Shown piece after piece: positions 9,271 to 17,915 of a stretch of DNA of 64,000 nucleotides. The stretch comes from 66-474 sp044464225 (GTDB lineage Bacteria; Pseudomonadota; Gammaproteobacteria; Xanthomonadales; Rhodanobacteraceae), in contig JBIQLN010000010.1 of assembly GCA_044464225.1 (NCBI GenBank), positions 45,042-109,041 of the forward strand. The letters are read 5' to 3'. Within the stretch, counting starts at the first letter, position 1; each line of letters begins with the position of its first letter. Made by a program: the position numbers and the translations under genes. The notes under the pieces are model-generated. The model did not search any database and had not been told where the DNA came from. It was given only the letters and a program-made list of their open reading frames with translations.

Positions 9271-9300
9271 AAGATAGCCGCTGGGAGTCTCGCCTGTCAA
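9271..9300 (-). promoter_or_regulatory. Sigma-70 promoter of tRNA-Leu
   Basis: On the minus strand there is a perfect TTGACA (9300-9295), an 18-bp spacer and TATCTT (9276-9271). It lies about 38 bp before the tRNA 5' end, in the right orientation. Confidence 0.65.
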
Positions 9301-9415
9301 TGTTCTGCCGACCCCGGCGGCTCGACGTGGCAGCGTAAGCATCCCGTTTCGGGTGCGGTCATCTGACGCGGGACGGTACGAATGGTCGTGCCGCGGTCAA
9401 CGTTCGGAGGATGCG

Positions 9416-10024
9416 ATGAACAAGCGAATCGTGGGTATGCTGGTATCCGGTGCCGTGGCGGCCTTGATCGCGTTGCCTGGCCTGGCGGCCCTGAAGCCGG
9501 GGGCGGCGGCGCCCGACTTCACGGCGATGGCGAGCCAGGCGGGCAAGGACTTCAGCTTTTCGCTGAAGCAGGCGCTCGCGAAAGGCCCGGTGGTGGTCTA
9601 CTTCTACCCTGCGGCGTACACCGGTGGCTGCGATCTCGAAGCGCATACCTTCGCGACCGAGAAGGACAAGTTCACGCAGGCTGGCGCCACCATCATCGGC
9701 GTGTCGGCCGATTCGATCGAGCGCCTCAACCAGTTTTCCGCCGATCCCAAGTACTGCGCGGGGAAATTTGCGGTGGCGTCCGATCCGGACGGAAAGATCG
9801 CGACGCAATACGACCTGACGATGATGCCACCCCAGAAAGGCGTCACGGACGTGGAGGGCAAGCCGGTAACCCATGGCTTCTTCCCCCGTACCACGTTCGT
9901 GATCGACCGGCAGGGCAGGATCGTGTCGACGTTTTCGTCGAAGGAAGACAACCTGACGCCTGACCAGCATGTGAAGCGGTCGCTGGCCATCGTCCAGCGG
10001 ATGCACGCCGGCAAGGCAATGTAA
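9416..10024 (+). CDS. Exported peroxiredoxin (AhpC/TSA, Bcp-like)
   Basis: A 202-residue thiol peroxidase that would reduce hydrogen peroxide or organic peroxides. It begins with an export segment (residues 1-25), so action in the periplasm is expected. The peroxidatic cysteine is Cys72 in YPAAYTGGC, which fits the PxxxTxxC motif. Cys114 (KYCAGKF) is a possible resolving cysteine. A thioredoxin-fold core follows (FFPRTTFVIDRQGRIV). I chose the ATG at 9416 because a strong GGAGG lies just upstream and because this start gives a clean signal peptide. It seems to be a single-gene unit with a hairpin after its stop. Confidence 0.88.
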   Translation: MNKRIVGMLVSGAVAALIALPGLAALKPGAAAPDFTAMASQAGKDFSFSLKQALAKGPVVVYFYPAAYTGGCDLEAHTFATEKDKFTQAGATIIGVSADSIERLNQFSADPKYCAGKFAVASDPDGKIATQYDLTMMPPQKGVTDVEGKPVTHGFFPRTTFVIDRQGRIVSTFSSKEDNLTPDQHVKRSLAIVQRMHAGKAM

Positions 10025-10034
10025 AGTAAGCCGC

Positions 10035-10065
10035 GCGGGCCCGGGCACCCGCCGCCCGGGCTTGC
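10035..10065 (+). terminator. GC-rich hairpin after the peroxiredoxin gene
   Basis: A 12-bp imperfect stem with a core of GCCCGGGC on both sides and a 7-nt loop starts 10 bp after the stop codon. There is no clear T-run, so its role as a terminator is uncertain. Confidence 0.4.
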
Positions 10066-10131
10066 GTTCGCGGCCATTCTGCGTGAGTCTGGCCTCCGCG
10101 GAAACGGGCGTCGCATGGGTCGGGAGGCCTC

Positions 10132-10665
10132 ATGGTCGACTGCAGCGAGATGCCGGCCGGATGTTCCACCGACGCCTTGTTCGTCGAGGTCTACGAGCGC
10201 CTGAAATCCATGGCCTCGCGGCGGCTCTCGAGCCAGCGACGCAACGGCACGCTGGGTACCACCGAACTGGTGCACGAGCTTTACCTGCGCATGGGCGATC
10301 GACCCGCCCTGCAATTCCGGGAACCGGCGCAGTTCTTCGCCTACGCCGCCCGTGCGATGCGCCATCTGTTGATCAACCGCGCGCGCGACCGCCTGCGGTT
10401 GCGCGCGGGCGGCCAGTGGAATCGCGTCACGCTGGACGACCGCGACACCCAACTGGCCATCGCCACGGCCGAGCAGGCGCTGGCGCTGGACGCCGCGCTG
10501 GAGGCCCTGGAGCAAAACGACCCCCGCGCGGCCAAGGTCGTCGAACTTCGTTATTTCGCGGGCCTGAGCCTGGAGCAGGTCGCCGCCACCCTGGGGCTCA
10601 CCCGACGCACGATCGATCGCGATTGGCGTTTCGCGCGCGCATTCATCAAGTCGCATCTGGAATGA
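10132..10665 (+). CDS. ECF sigma factor of the kinase-associated (SigSPK-like) type
   Basis: A 177-residue RNA polymerase sigma factor with regions 2 and 4 only. Region 2 includes GTTELVHELYLRMG and FFAYAARAMRHLLINRARDR; region 4 is at about residues 115-175 (RAAKVVELRYFAGLSLEQVA, then LGLTRRTIDRDWRFARAF). Region 2.2 of ordinary ECF factors is acidic (DAEDLVQE). Here the matching place has Thr43-Thr44 and only Glu45. The gene is followed after about 200 bp by a Ser/Thr kinase, and there is no anti-sigma gene. In the EcfP-PknT system of Vibrio parahaemolyticus a kinase activates such a factor by threonine phosphorylation; the same logic here is inferred. Confidence 0.88.
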   Translation: MVDCSEMPAGCSTDALFVEVYERLKSMASRRLSSQRRNGTLGTTELVHELYLRMGDRPALQFREPAQFFAYAARAMRHLLINRARDRLRLRAGGQWNRVTLDDRDTQLAIATAEQALALDAALEALEQNDPRAAKVVELRYFAGLSLEQVAATLGLTRRTIDRDWRFARAFIKSHLE

Positions 10666-10868
10666 TCGGCGCGTCGCAAACGGCGTGCAGGCGGGGTTTA
10701 TGGATGGAGTCGCTCCAGGAATGAAAGGCCGTTCGCGGCACACCCGGCGAAGCGCGGCTCCGCGAACCCGAAACATGGGCAAGGATTCGATGCACTTCGA
10801 CTTGCACCTTCGTGGGCAAGGGCAAGCGATCTTGGCAAGCTTGGTGGAATGAGCGGAGAGTAGCCGCG

Positions 10869-13649
10869 GTGGAATCGACCCCCACGCTTCGCGACCTGTT
10901 CGAGCAGGCGCTGTCGCTGCCGCCCGACGCGCGTGCGTACTTGCTTGGCGAGCGCTGCAGCGATCCGGCCGTGCGCGCGGAACTGGAACGGATGCTGGCA
11001 GCCGATGCGGAGCAGGATGATTGGCTGGCCGAGAGCGACGCTGCCAGCGCTGCGCAAACGATCGGGGAAACCGAGGACGTCGAGCCGCTGCCGGCGGGCA
11101 GCCGCATCGGTCCGTTCCAGTTGCTGGAGGTGCTGGGGGAGGGCGGCTCGTCGACGGTGTTTCGCGCGTTTCGCGACGTGGAGGGCGTGCGTCAGTTCGT
11201 CGCGATCAAGCTGTTGGCGCGTGGCCTGTATACCGCCGAAGCGCGGCGCCGGTTCCGTCACGAGCGCGAAGCGCTGGCGCGCCTGCGCCACCCAGGCATC
11301 GCCCGGCTGATCGAGGGCGGCATCGCTGACAACGGCCTTGCCTACATCGCGTTGGAACTGGTCGAAGGCAAGCCGATCACGGTGTATGCGCAGGAACACG
11401 CACTGTCGGAACGCCAACGCCTGACGCTGTTCCTGCGGGTATGCCGGGCCGTCGAATCCGCGCACCGTGCGCTGATCGTGCATCGCGACCTGAAACCCTC
11501 CAACGTGCTGGTCACCGCCGAAGGAGAAATGAAGCTGCTGGATTTCGGCATCGCCAAGTTGCTGGACGACACCGAGGATGCCACCCGCACGCACCACCAC
11601 GCCCTGACGCCCGCCTACGCCGCGCCCGAACAGTTCACCCCCGGCGCCATCACCACCGCGACCGACGTCCATGCGCTCGGGGTGCTGCTGCGTGAACTGT
11701 TGACCGGCGAGCGTGACGCAGTCGGGCAGGCGCGCACGGCAGGTGGGATGTCCATGCACGTGAGGCCACCGCAGCCGAAGCGTGCCCGCAAGTTGCGCGG
11801 CGACCTCGCGAATATCGTCGCCAAGGCCACCGCGCCGGAACCGGAGCGCCGCTATGGCTCCGGTGGTGCGCTGGCCGAGGACATCGAGCGCCATCTCGAC
11901 AGCCTGCCGGTGCGCGCGCATCCGCCATCGCGCTGGTACCGCGCCGGCCGCTTCGCCGCCCGCCATCGCGGCGGCGTGGCGATCACGGCGATCCTGTTGG
12001 TGGCGGTCCTGGCCTCGCTGTCGATCGCGCTGTGGCAGGCGCACGTGGCGCGCCAGCAGGCCGCGCGTGCCAACACAGTGCGCGACTTCGTCGAGAGCCT
12101 GTTCGCCCCCGTGCGTTACGGCATCGCTGCCTCGAAGCAGCCCAGCCTGACGGAACTGCTGTCACGTGGCGTCGCGAAACTGGAACACTCGCCGCAACTG
12201 GGGGCGGGCGAACGGGTCGATCTGCTGGCGATGTTTTCGCGGCTGTACGAGAACCTCGGCGACATCCCGCAATCGCGGAAGCTGGCGGATCAGGCGGTCG
12301 CGTTGTCGGAACGCGTATTGCCGTCATCGGACATCAACGCGATTCGTGCACTCACGGCGCGCGGCTATGCCGCGGTGCGCGACGAGGACTATGAGGCGGG
12401 CGCGGCCGACCTGCGCCTTGCCCATCGGCGCATGCAGGCGCAGGGCATCCACGGCGAAGCACTGATCGACCTGCTGGAACCGCTGGGGGCGGTGGAAAAC
12501 ATCGAGGGCCATGGCGAGGCCGCGCTGCAGCTGGCGCAGGAGGCGCTGAAGGAAAGGATCGCCACCTGGGGGCCGGACGATTCCCGCGTAGGTGTCGGGT
12601 ACAACGATGTCGCTTCCGCGCTCGAAGGACTGGAGCGCTACGGTGAAGCCATCCCGATGTGGGAAAAGACGTATCGGTTCGAAGTCGCGCACTTCGGTCC
12701 CGACAGCAATGAAACCACGCTGGCGTTGGCCGGATGGGCGTCGGCCGAGTGGCGCGCCGGCCATTGGACCGAGGCGCACCATCTGTTCACGCGTGCCTTG
12801 GCGATGTACGCGCGCATCGGCGGCAAGCCGCAGGTCACGCGGGTGTACGCGGCGCAGAAGGCGTGCGTGCTGGACGGCACGCGGGCGGATCGTGCTTCGG
12901 CAGCGAAGGATTGCGCATTGGCGCAGAAGCTGTCCGCCGAGGGGTTCGGAGCGGACACGCCGCTGCACGGTGATTCGCTGGAAGCCACCGCGTTCGGCGA
13001 GATCGAGGCGGGCAACTTCGATCGCGCGAAGGCGTTGCTGGAACGGGCCCGCACGCTGTACGGCACCGATCCTGCCAACCGGATGCGCATCGGCCGCGTG
13101 GACAGCGAACTGGCCGGCATCGCCCTGCTGGAGGGCCATCCGGCGCCGGCCCGCGATTTGCTGCCGGGTGCGATCAAGGGATTGCGCACGCGCAGGTGGA
13201 AGGTACCGCCGTTGATTGCCGAAGCGCGGTTGCTGCTTGCGTGCGCGCAGGCACCGGCATCGTCATGCCCGGACGGCCTGCAGGCGACAATCGAGCAGGA
13301 TTTCGCCGCCGTTTCCGGGCGTGGCGATCCGATGCTGTTGTGGGCGCACACATTGCTGGCGCAGGTGGAACTGCTGCATCGCCGACCGGAGGTCGCGCGC
13401 GCGCAGCTGGCCGATGCGATCCGGCGCGCCAGCGCCGAATTGCAACCTTCGCACCCGCGTCGTGTGGCTGCGCAGTTGTGGCTCGCCCTCGCCATGGCAC
13501 GGGCGGGCGATTGCACGGGCGCCACCAGGCAGGCGCAGGCGGCGCGCGCGATCATCGATGCGAACGGCCTTGCAGTGCATCCGGAACTCGCCCGTGCGCG
13601 GGTCGAACTTCGCCATCCCGCGGGATCGTGCGGAATCCTGATGAAGTGA
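10869..13649 (+). CDS. Transmembrane Ser/Thr protein kinase with C-terminal TPR-like repeats
   Basis: A 926-residue kinase. An N-terminal helical segment (ELERMLAAD) is followed by the kinase domain at about residues 80-345. It has the Gly-rich loop LGEGGSSTVF, catalytic Lys114 (VAIKLL), HRDLKPSN with Asp207, DFG at 225 and the activation-segment motif AYAAPEQF. A membrane helix lies at about 373-393 (VAITAILLVAVLASLSIALW). The long extracytoplasmic part is rich in TPR-like helix pairs. All catalytic residues are present, so it should be active. I chose GTG 10869 because GGAGAG lies about 9 bp upstream; GTG 10812 would add 19 residues. It probably acts on the adjacent sigma factor. Confidence 0.87.
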   Translation: MESTPTLRDLFEQALSLPPDARAYLLGERCSDPAVRAELERMLAADAEQDDWLAESDAASAAQTIGETEDVEPLPAGSRIGPFQLLEVLGEGGSSTVFRAFRDVEGVRQFVAIKLLARGLYTAEARRRFRHEREALARLRHPGIARLIEGGIADNGLAYIALELVEGKPITVYAQEHALSERQRLTLFLRVCRAVESAHRALIVHRDLKPSNVLVTAEGEMKLLDFGIAKLLDDTEDATRTHHHALTPAYAAPEQFTPGAITTATDVHALGVLLRELLTGERDAVGQARTAGGMSMHVRPPQPKRARKLRGDLANIVAKATAPEPERRYGSGGALAEDIERHLDSLPVRAHPPSRWYRAGRFAARHRGGVAITAILLVAVLASLSIALWQAHVARQQAARANTVRDFVESLFAPVRYGIAASKQPSLTELLSRGVAKLEHSPQLGAGERVDLLAMFSRLYENLGDIPQSRKLADQAVALSERVLPSSDINAIRALTARGYAAVRDEDYEAGAADLRLAHRRMQAQGIHGEALIDLLEPLGAVENIEGHGEAALQLAQEALKERIATWGPDDSRVGVGYNDVASALEGLERYGEAIPMWEKTYRFEVAHFGPDSNETTLALAGWASAEWRAGHWTEAHHLFTRALAMYARIGGKPQVTRVYAAQKACVLDGTRADRASAAKDCALAQKLSAEGFGADTPLHGDSLEATAFGEIEAGNFDRAKALLERARTLYGTDPANRMRIGRVDSELAGIALLEGHPAPARDLLPGAIKGLRTRRWKVPPLIAEARLLLACAQAPASSCPDGLQATIEQDFAAVSGRGDPMLLWAHTLLAQVELLHRRPEVARAQLADAIRRASAELQPSHPRRVAAQLWLALAMARAGDCTGATRQAQAARAIIDANGLAVHPELARARVELRHPAGSCGILMK

Positions 13650-13745
13650 TCCCCGCCGTCGTTTTCCGCAGGCGCGAACGCATGTCGCAATTGCCTTCGG
13701 AACGGTGTTCTTCCTGATGCCCATCCGCATAGGGAGAACAGCGCG

Positions 13746-15179
13746 ATGTTCGATCGACATTCGCCGCGGTCAGGCGGCCACTTCCGTTCGATTGCTGCAG
13801 TGGTTTTGCTGGGCGTGGCTGGCGGCGGTCTCGCGCAGCAGGCCGCGATGCCCTCCCATGTGGATGGGCTTGTCACGCGCGATCCCTCGGGGTGGCTGCA
13901 GACCAGCACGCCGACGGGCCGCATTGACAAGCACAACCCGTTCTTCCGGAGCCTCGGCAGCAATGGGCGTTCGTGCGATTCCTGCCATCGCCAGGCCGAG
14001 GGTTGGACGATTTCGGCCGCCGAGGTCCGCAAGCGTTTCAGGATGACGCGCGGCACCGATCCCATCTTCCGTCCGGTCGATGGCGCCAATTCACCGTTGG
14101 CGGATGTGTCCACGCCGGCTGCGCGTGCGGCGGCCTATTCGATGCTGCTCGATCACGGCGTGATCCGGGTGAGCCTGCCGATCCCGGCCGGTGCGGAGTT
14201 CAAGCTGACCGCGGTGGACGATCCGTATGGCTACGCCAGCGCACAGGCGCTTTCGCTGTTCCGGCGCCCGCTGCCCGCAACCAACCTGATCTGGGACACC
14301 GCGGTGATGTGGGATGGCCGCGAGACCTACCTCGCGTTCAAGCCGCCGATGGACGCCGGCATCAACGTCGGGGATCTTCGCCTGAGCCTCGCCTCGCAAG
14401 CCCTGCACGCGGTGCTCGGCCATGAGCAGGGGGTGCTGGCGCCCAGTCAAGCCACGCTGGATGCGATCGTCGGTTTCGAATTGCATCTCGTCACCGCGCA
14501 GTACTACGACAACCAGGCCGGACTGCTCAATGAAGACGACGGCATGGGCGGCGCCGACATCCTGGCGCTGCAGAAATTCTGGATAGGCATCAACGATTCA
14601 CTCGGCAATGATCCGAGCCTCGATCCTTTCGATCCGAAGGTGATGCGGTTGTTCGACCGTTGGCGCGAACCGGGTCGGGTGCGCCGCTTCGATGCGCGCT
14701 CGATGGCGCGTGCGGCGATCGCGCGTGGCCAGGAATTGTTCAACTCGATGCCGATCAACATCACCGGCGTGGCGGGTTTGAACGACGCCACCGGCCAGCC
14801 GGTGATCCGCGGCACCTGCGGCACCTGCCACGATTCGCCCAACATCGGCAACCATTCGGTGGCCGCGCCGCTCAATATCGGCATCGCCGACGCGAGCCGT
14901 CGCACGCCAGACATGCCGCTGTACACGCTGACCAACATCAAGACGGGCCAGGTGGTGCGGACCACCGACCCGGGCCTCGCCATGCTGACCGGCAAGTGGG
15001 CGGACATCGGCAAGTTCAAGGGCCCGAACCTGCGGGGGCTCGCCGCGCGCGCGCCATACTTCCACAACGGTTCGGCCGCGACCCTGCACGACGTGGTCGA
15101 CTTCTACGACACGCGTTTCCACATCGGAATGACGGAGCAGCAAAAGGACGATCTGGTGGCGTTCCTGTCGGCGCTGTGA
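13746..15179 (+). CDS. Di-heme c-type cytochrome, cytochrome-c-peroxidase-like
   Basis: A 477-residue exported protein with a signal peptide at about residues 14-31 (ending GGLAQQ). It has two CxxCH heme sites, Cys77-Cys80-His81 (SCDSCH) and Cys358-Cys361-His362 (CGTCH). The C-terminal part has the arrangement of di-heme peroxidases (FKGPNLRGLAARAPYFHNGS, then LHDVVDFYDTRF). Around 280 residues separate the heme sites, more than in classical CcpA-type peroxidases, so this belongs to the longer, less-studied branch of the family. The ATG at 13746 has AGGGAG upstream. It lies 96 bp after the kinase gene on the same strand and might be part of the same regulon. Confidence 0.82.
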   Translation: MFDRHSPRSGGHFRSIAAVVLLGVAGGGLAQQAAMPSHVDGLVTRDPSGWLQTSTPTGRIDKHNPFFRSLGSNGRSCDSCHRQAEGWTISAAEVRKRFRMTRGTDPIFRPVDGANSPLADVSTPAARAAAYSMLLDHGVIRVSLPIPAGAEFKLTAVDDPYGYASAQALSLFRRPLPATNLIWDTAVMWDGRETYLAFKPPMDAGINVGDLRLSLASQALHAVLGHEQGVLAPSQATLDAIVGFELHLVTAQYYDNQAGLLNEDDGMGGADILALQKFWIGINDSLGNDPSLDPFDPKVMRLFDRWREPGRVRRFDARSMARAAIARGQELFNSMPINITGVAGLNDATGQPVIRGTCGTCHDSPNIGNHSVAAPLNIGIADASRRTPDMPLYTLTNIKTGQVVRTTDPGLAMLTGKWADIGKFKGPNLRGLAARAPYFHNGSAATLHDVVDFYDTRFHIGMTEQQKDDLVAFLSAL

Positions 15180-15190
15180 TGGACTTATCC

Positions 15191-15296
15191 CGTCACTCCT
15201 CACCCGGCGAAGGCCGCGACCCAGCGGCTTTCGCGCAATGCACCGAAGTGCAAAGTCGCTGGGTCCCGGATATCGCTTCGCGATTCCGGGATGACG
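15191..15296. repeat. Intergenic inverted-repeat element with CGTCA...TGACG ends (copy A)
   Basis: A 106-bp element between the cytochrome and rnr genes. The ends are CGTCACTCC and CCGGGATGACG. Inside, GACCCAGCGGCTTT (15218-15231) pairs with AAAGTCGCTGGGTC (15252-15265) with one mismatch. The whole segment can fold into a long cruciform or RNA hairpin. The ends match those of a second element at 17758-17893. Confidence 0.7.
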
Positions 15297-15394
15297 AGCA
15301 AGAATCAGGGCTTCCGTGACGCATACCCACGTCCGCCCGGCCGTGAAGGCGAAGCGGACTTGCTTTCGCGGCCCCGCTGCGCGACGCTGATGGA

Positions 15395-17749
15395 ATGCCA
15401 AGACGCAATCGTCCGCCGTCCCGCTCCGCGCGCAAGCCGCGCACACCGAAGCAAACCGACACGCGCAGGCGCGAGACTTCGCCGCGCGACGGCGCGAAGA
15501 AGCGGCGGCCTGCACGCAACATCGACAAGAAGCCGGGGCGCGGCTTCGTCGATCCGCACGCCGAGCGAGAAGCGCGGCGCTACGAACACCCCATCCCGAG
15601 CCGCGAGGCGATCCTCGCGTTGCTGGCCGAACGCGGCAGCCTGTTGCGCGCGGACGCGATCGCCGAGGCTTTGGGCATCCATGACGACGTCCGGCGCGAG
15701 GCCCTGGACAAGCGCCTGCGCGCGATGCTGCGCGACGGCCAGTTGCTCGAAAGCCGTCGCGGTGGCCTTGCGCCCGCCGAACGCATCGGCTTGATCGCGG
15801 GCACCGTGCTGGCGAACGCGGAGGGTTACGGGTTCCTGCGTCCGGACGAGGGGGGCGATGACCTGTATCTGTCGCCCGCGCAGATGCGGTCGGTGCTGCA
15901 CGGCGACCGCGTGCTGGCGTCGGTGGTGGGTGTCGATCGGCGAGGCCGGCAGCAGGGCGCGATCCGCGAGGTGCTGGAACGCCGCGCACCGCGGCTGGTC
16001 GGGCGCGTGGTGGAAGCGCATGGCGTGGTGGTGGTCGACCCCGACGATCGTCGCCTGCACCAGGACGTGCTGATTCCGCCCGACGCACGCAATGGTGCAC
16101 GGGCTGGTCAGATCGTGGTGGCGGAGATCACCGAACCGCCGACGCTGCAGCGTGGACCCATCGGCCGCATCGTCAGCGTGCTGGGCGAACGCCTGCAGCC
16201 TTCACTGATCGTGGAAATGGCGATCGAAAGCCACGGGCTGCCGCACGAATGGCCGCTCGAGGTGACGCGCGAAGCGGAAGACGTCGAGCCCAGCGTGACA
16301 CGGTCCGAGTGCGAGGGCCGCGTCGATCTGCGCAAGCTGCCGTTGGTCACCATCGACGGTGCCGATTCGCGCGACTTCGACGACGCGGTGTACGCCGAGC
16401 CGGTGCGCGGCGGCGGCTTCAAGTTGATCGTCGCGATCGCGGATGTTTCGTATTACGTGCAGCCGGAAACCGCCCTGGACGAAGAGGCCTTCAAGCGTGG
16501 CACCTCGGCGTATTTCCCGGGCTTCGTGGTGCCGATGCTGCCGGAGACCTTGTCCAACGGCATCTGCTCGTTGAATCCCGACGTGGACCGGCTGTGCATG
16601 GCCTGCGAGATGCGCGTGGGCAGTGGTGGCGAAGTCACGCGTGCGAAGTTCTATCCGGCGGTGATGCGTTCGCACGCGCGGCTGACTTACGACCAGGTTT
16701 GGCAGGTCATCGGCGAGAACGATCCGGAGACGCGGCGCGCGGTGGGCAAGCTGCTGCCGCACATCGAGCAACTGCACGCGCTGTACAAGGCATTCGCCGC
16801 CGCGCGCAAGCGGCGCGGCACCATCGAATTCGAAACCAGCGAGGTCGATTACCGCCTGGACGACAACGGCGAGGTGGTTTCACTCGGCGCGCACGAGCGC
16901 AACGACGCACACAAGCTGATCGAGGAGTGCATGATCGCGGCCAACGTGCAGGCGGCGAAATTCCTTGCGAAGAAGAAGATCCCGGCACCGTTCCGCGTGC
17001 ACGCACCGCCGCCCGCCGACAAGTACGAGGACCTGCTGGCGTTCCTGCGCGAATACAAGTTGAAGCTGCCGCCGCTGGCCGACGTGAAGCCGCGCGACTT
17101 CGCCGCGCTGCTCAAACGCGTGGCCGACCGCGTCGACGCCGAACTGTTCCGCAGCGTGCTGCTGCGCGCGCAAAGCCTTGCCAGCTACCAGCCCGCCAAC
17201 CATGGACACTTCGGGCTGGCGCTGGACGCGTACACCCATTTCACCTCGCCGATCCGCCGCTATCCCGATTTGCTGGTGCATCGCGCGATTCGTTATGCGC
17301 TCGCGGGCGGCAAGCCGGCCGCTTACCTTTACACCGAAAGCAAGATGACGACGATGGCCGCGCACTGTTCACGCACCGAGCGCCGCGCCGAGGAAGCCGA
17401 GCGCGACGTGGACGAGCGCTACAAGTGCGCATGGATGGAAAAGCACGTCGGCGCCGAGTTCGACGGCATCATCACCGGCGTCACCTCGTTCGGCCTGTTC
17501 GTGGAACTGACCGAATCGAAGGTATCGGGACTGGTGCACATTACCCAGTTGCGCAACGACTACTACCAGTTCGATGCGCGCCGTCATGAACTGCGCGGCG
17601 AGCGCACCGGCACGATCTTCCGCCTCGGCGACGAGGTGCGCGTGCAGGTGCTGCGCGCGAGCATGGAAGATCGCAAGATCGATTTCAGGATGGTGTCGGG
17701 GCGCGATGAGAAGGAAAGGGTTGCGGGCGAAAAGCGCCGGCGTCATTGA
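15395..17749 (+). CDS. rnr: Ribonuclease R
   Basis: A 784-residue 3'-5' exoribonuclease that degrades structured RNA and helps in rRNA and tmRNA quality control. There is a basic N-terminal tail (residues 1-60) and a winged-helix segment (SREAILALLAERGSLLRADA). Cold-shock-type RNA-binding domains follow (VLANAEGYGFLRPDEGG). The RNB catalytic domain has the metal-binding aspartates in TIDGADSRDFDDAVYA. The S1 domain near the C terminus contains FDGIITGVTSFGLFVEL. The length fits the family. It is followed by rlmB, as is common in Gammaproteobacteria, with a repeat element between the two genes. Confidence 0.95.
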   Translation: MPRRNRPPSRSARKPRTPKQTDTRRRETSPRDGAKKRRPARNIDKKPGRGFVDPHAEREARRYEHPIPSREAILALLAERGSLLRADAIAEALGIHDDVRREALDKRLRAMLRDGQLLESRRGGLAPAERIGLIAGTVLANAEGYGFLRPDEGGDDLYLSPAQMRSVLHGDRVLASVVGVDRRGRQQGAIREVLERRAPRLVGRVVEAHGVVVVDPDDRRLHQDVLIPPDARNGARAGQIVVAEITEPPTLQRGPIGRIVSVLGERLQPSLIVEMAIESHGLPHEWPLEVTREAEDVEPSVTRSECEGRVDLRKLPLVTIDGADSRDFDDAVYAEPVRGGGFKLIVAIADVSYYVQPETALDEEAFKRGTSAYFPGFVVPMLPETLSNGICSLNPDVDRLCMACEMRVGSGGEVTRAKFYPAVMRSHARLTYDQVWQVIGENDPETRRAVGKLLPHIEQLHALYKAFAAARKRRGTIEFETSEVDYRLDDNGEVVSLGAHERNDAHKLIEECMIAANVQAAKFLAKKKIPAPFRVHAPPPADKYEDLLAFLREYKLKLPPLADVKPRDFAALLKRVADRVDAELFRSVLLRAQSLASYQPANHGHFGLALDAYTHFTSPIRRYPDLLVHRAIRYALAGGKPAAYLYTESKMTTMAAHCSRTERRAEEAERDVDERYKCAWMEKHVGAEFDGIITGVTSFGLFVELTESKVSGLVHITQLRNDYYQFDARRHELRGERTGTIFRLGDEVRVQVLRASMEDRKIDFRMVSGRDEKERVAGEKRRRH

Positions 17750-17757
17750 ATACTTGT

Positions 17758-17893
17758 CGTCATTCCGGGGCTGCCCGCAATTTCTGCGGGCAGAACCCGG
17801 AACCCGGTGACTGTGCAAGAGTCGCCGGGTTCCGGATCGCCGCGCAGCCTGCCCCGGAAGTGCCGTTGATCCGGGGCGGCGTCCGGGATGACG
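17758..17893. repeat. Intergenic inverted-repeat element with CGTCA...TGACG ends (copy B)
   Basis: A 136-bp element between rnr and rlmB. Its ends are CGTCATTCCGG and CCGGGATGACG. It holds two perfect or near-perfect hairpins: CTGCCCGCA/TGCGGGCAG (17771-17793), and GGAACCCGGTGACT/AGTCGCCGGGTTCC (17799-17833). The ends are shared with copy A at 15191, but the inner sequence differs. Confidence 0.72.
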
Positions 17894-17915
17894 ATGATTG
17901 GGTGATGGAATTGCC

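Noticed and set aside
14598..16100. Open frame of 500 codons on the minus strand across the cytochrome, repeat and rnr
   Set aside because: It crosses two well-supported plus-strand genes and has no recognisable domain.
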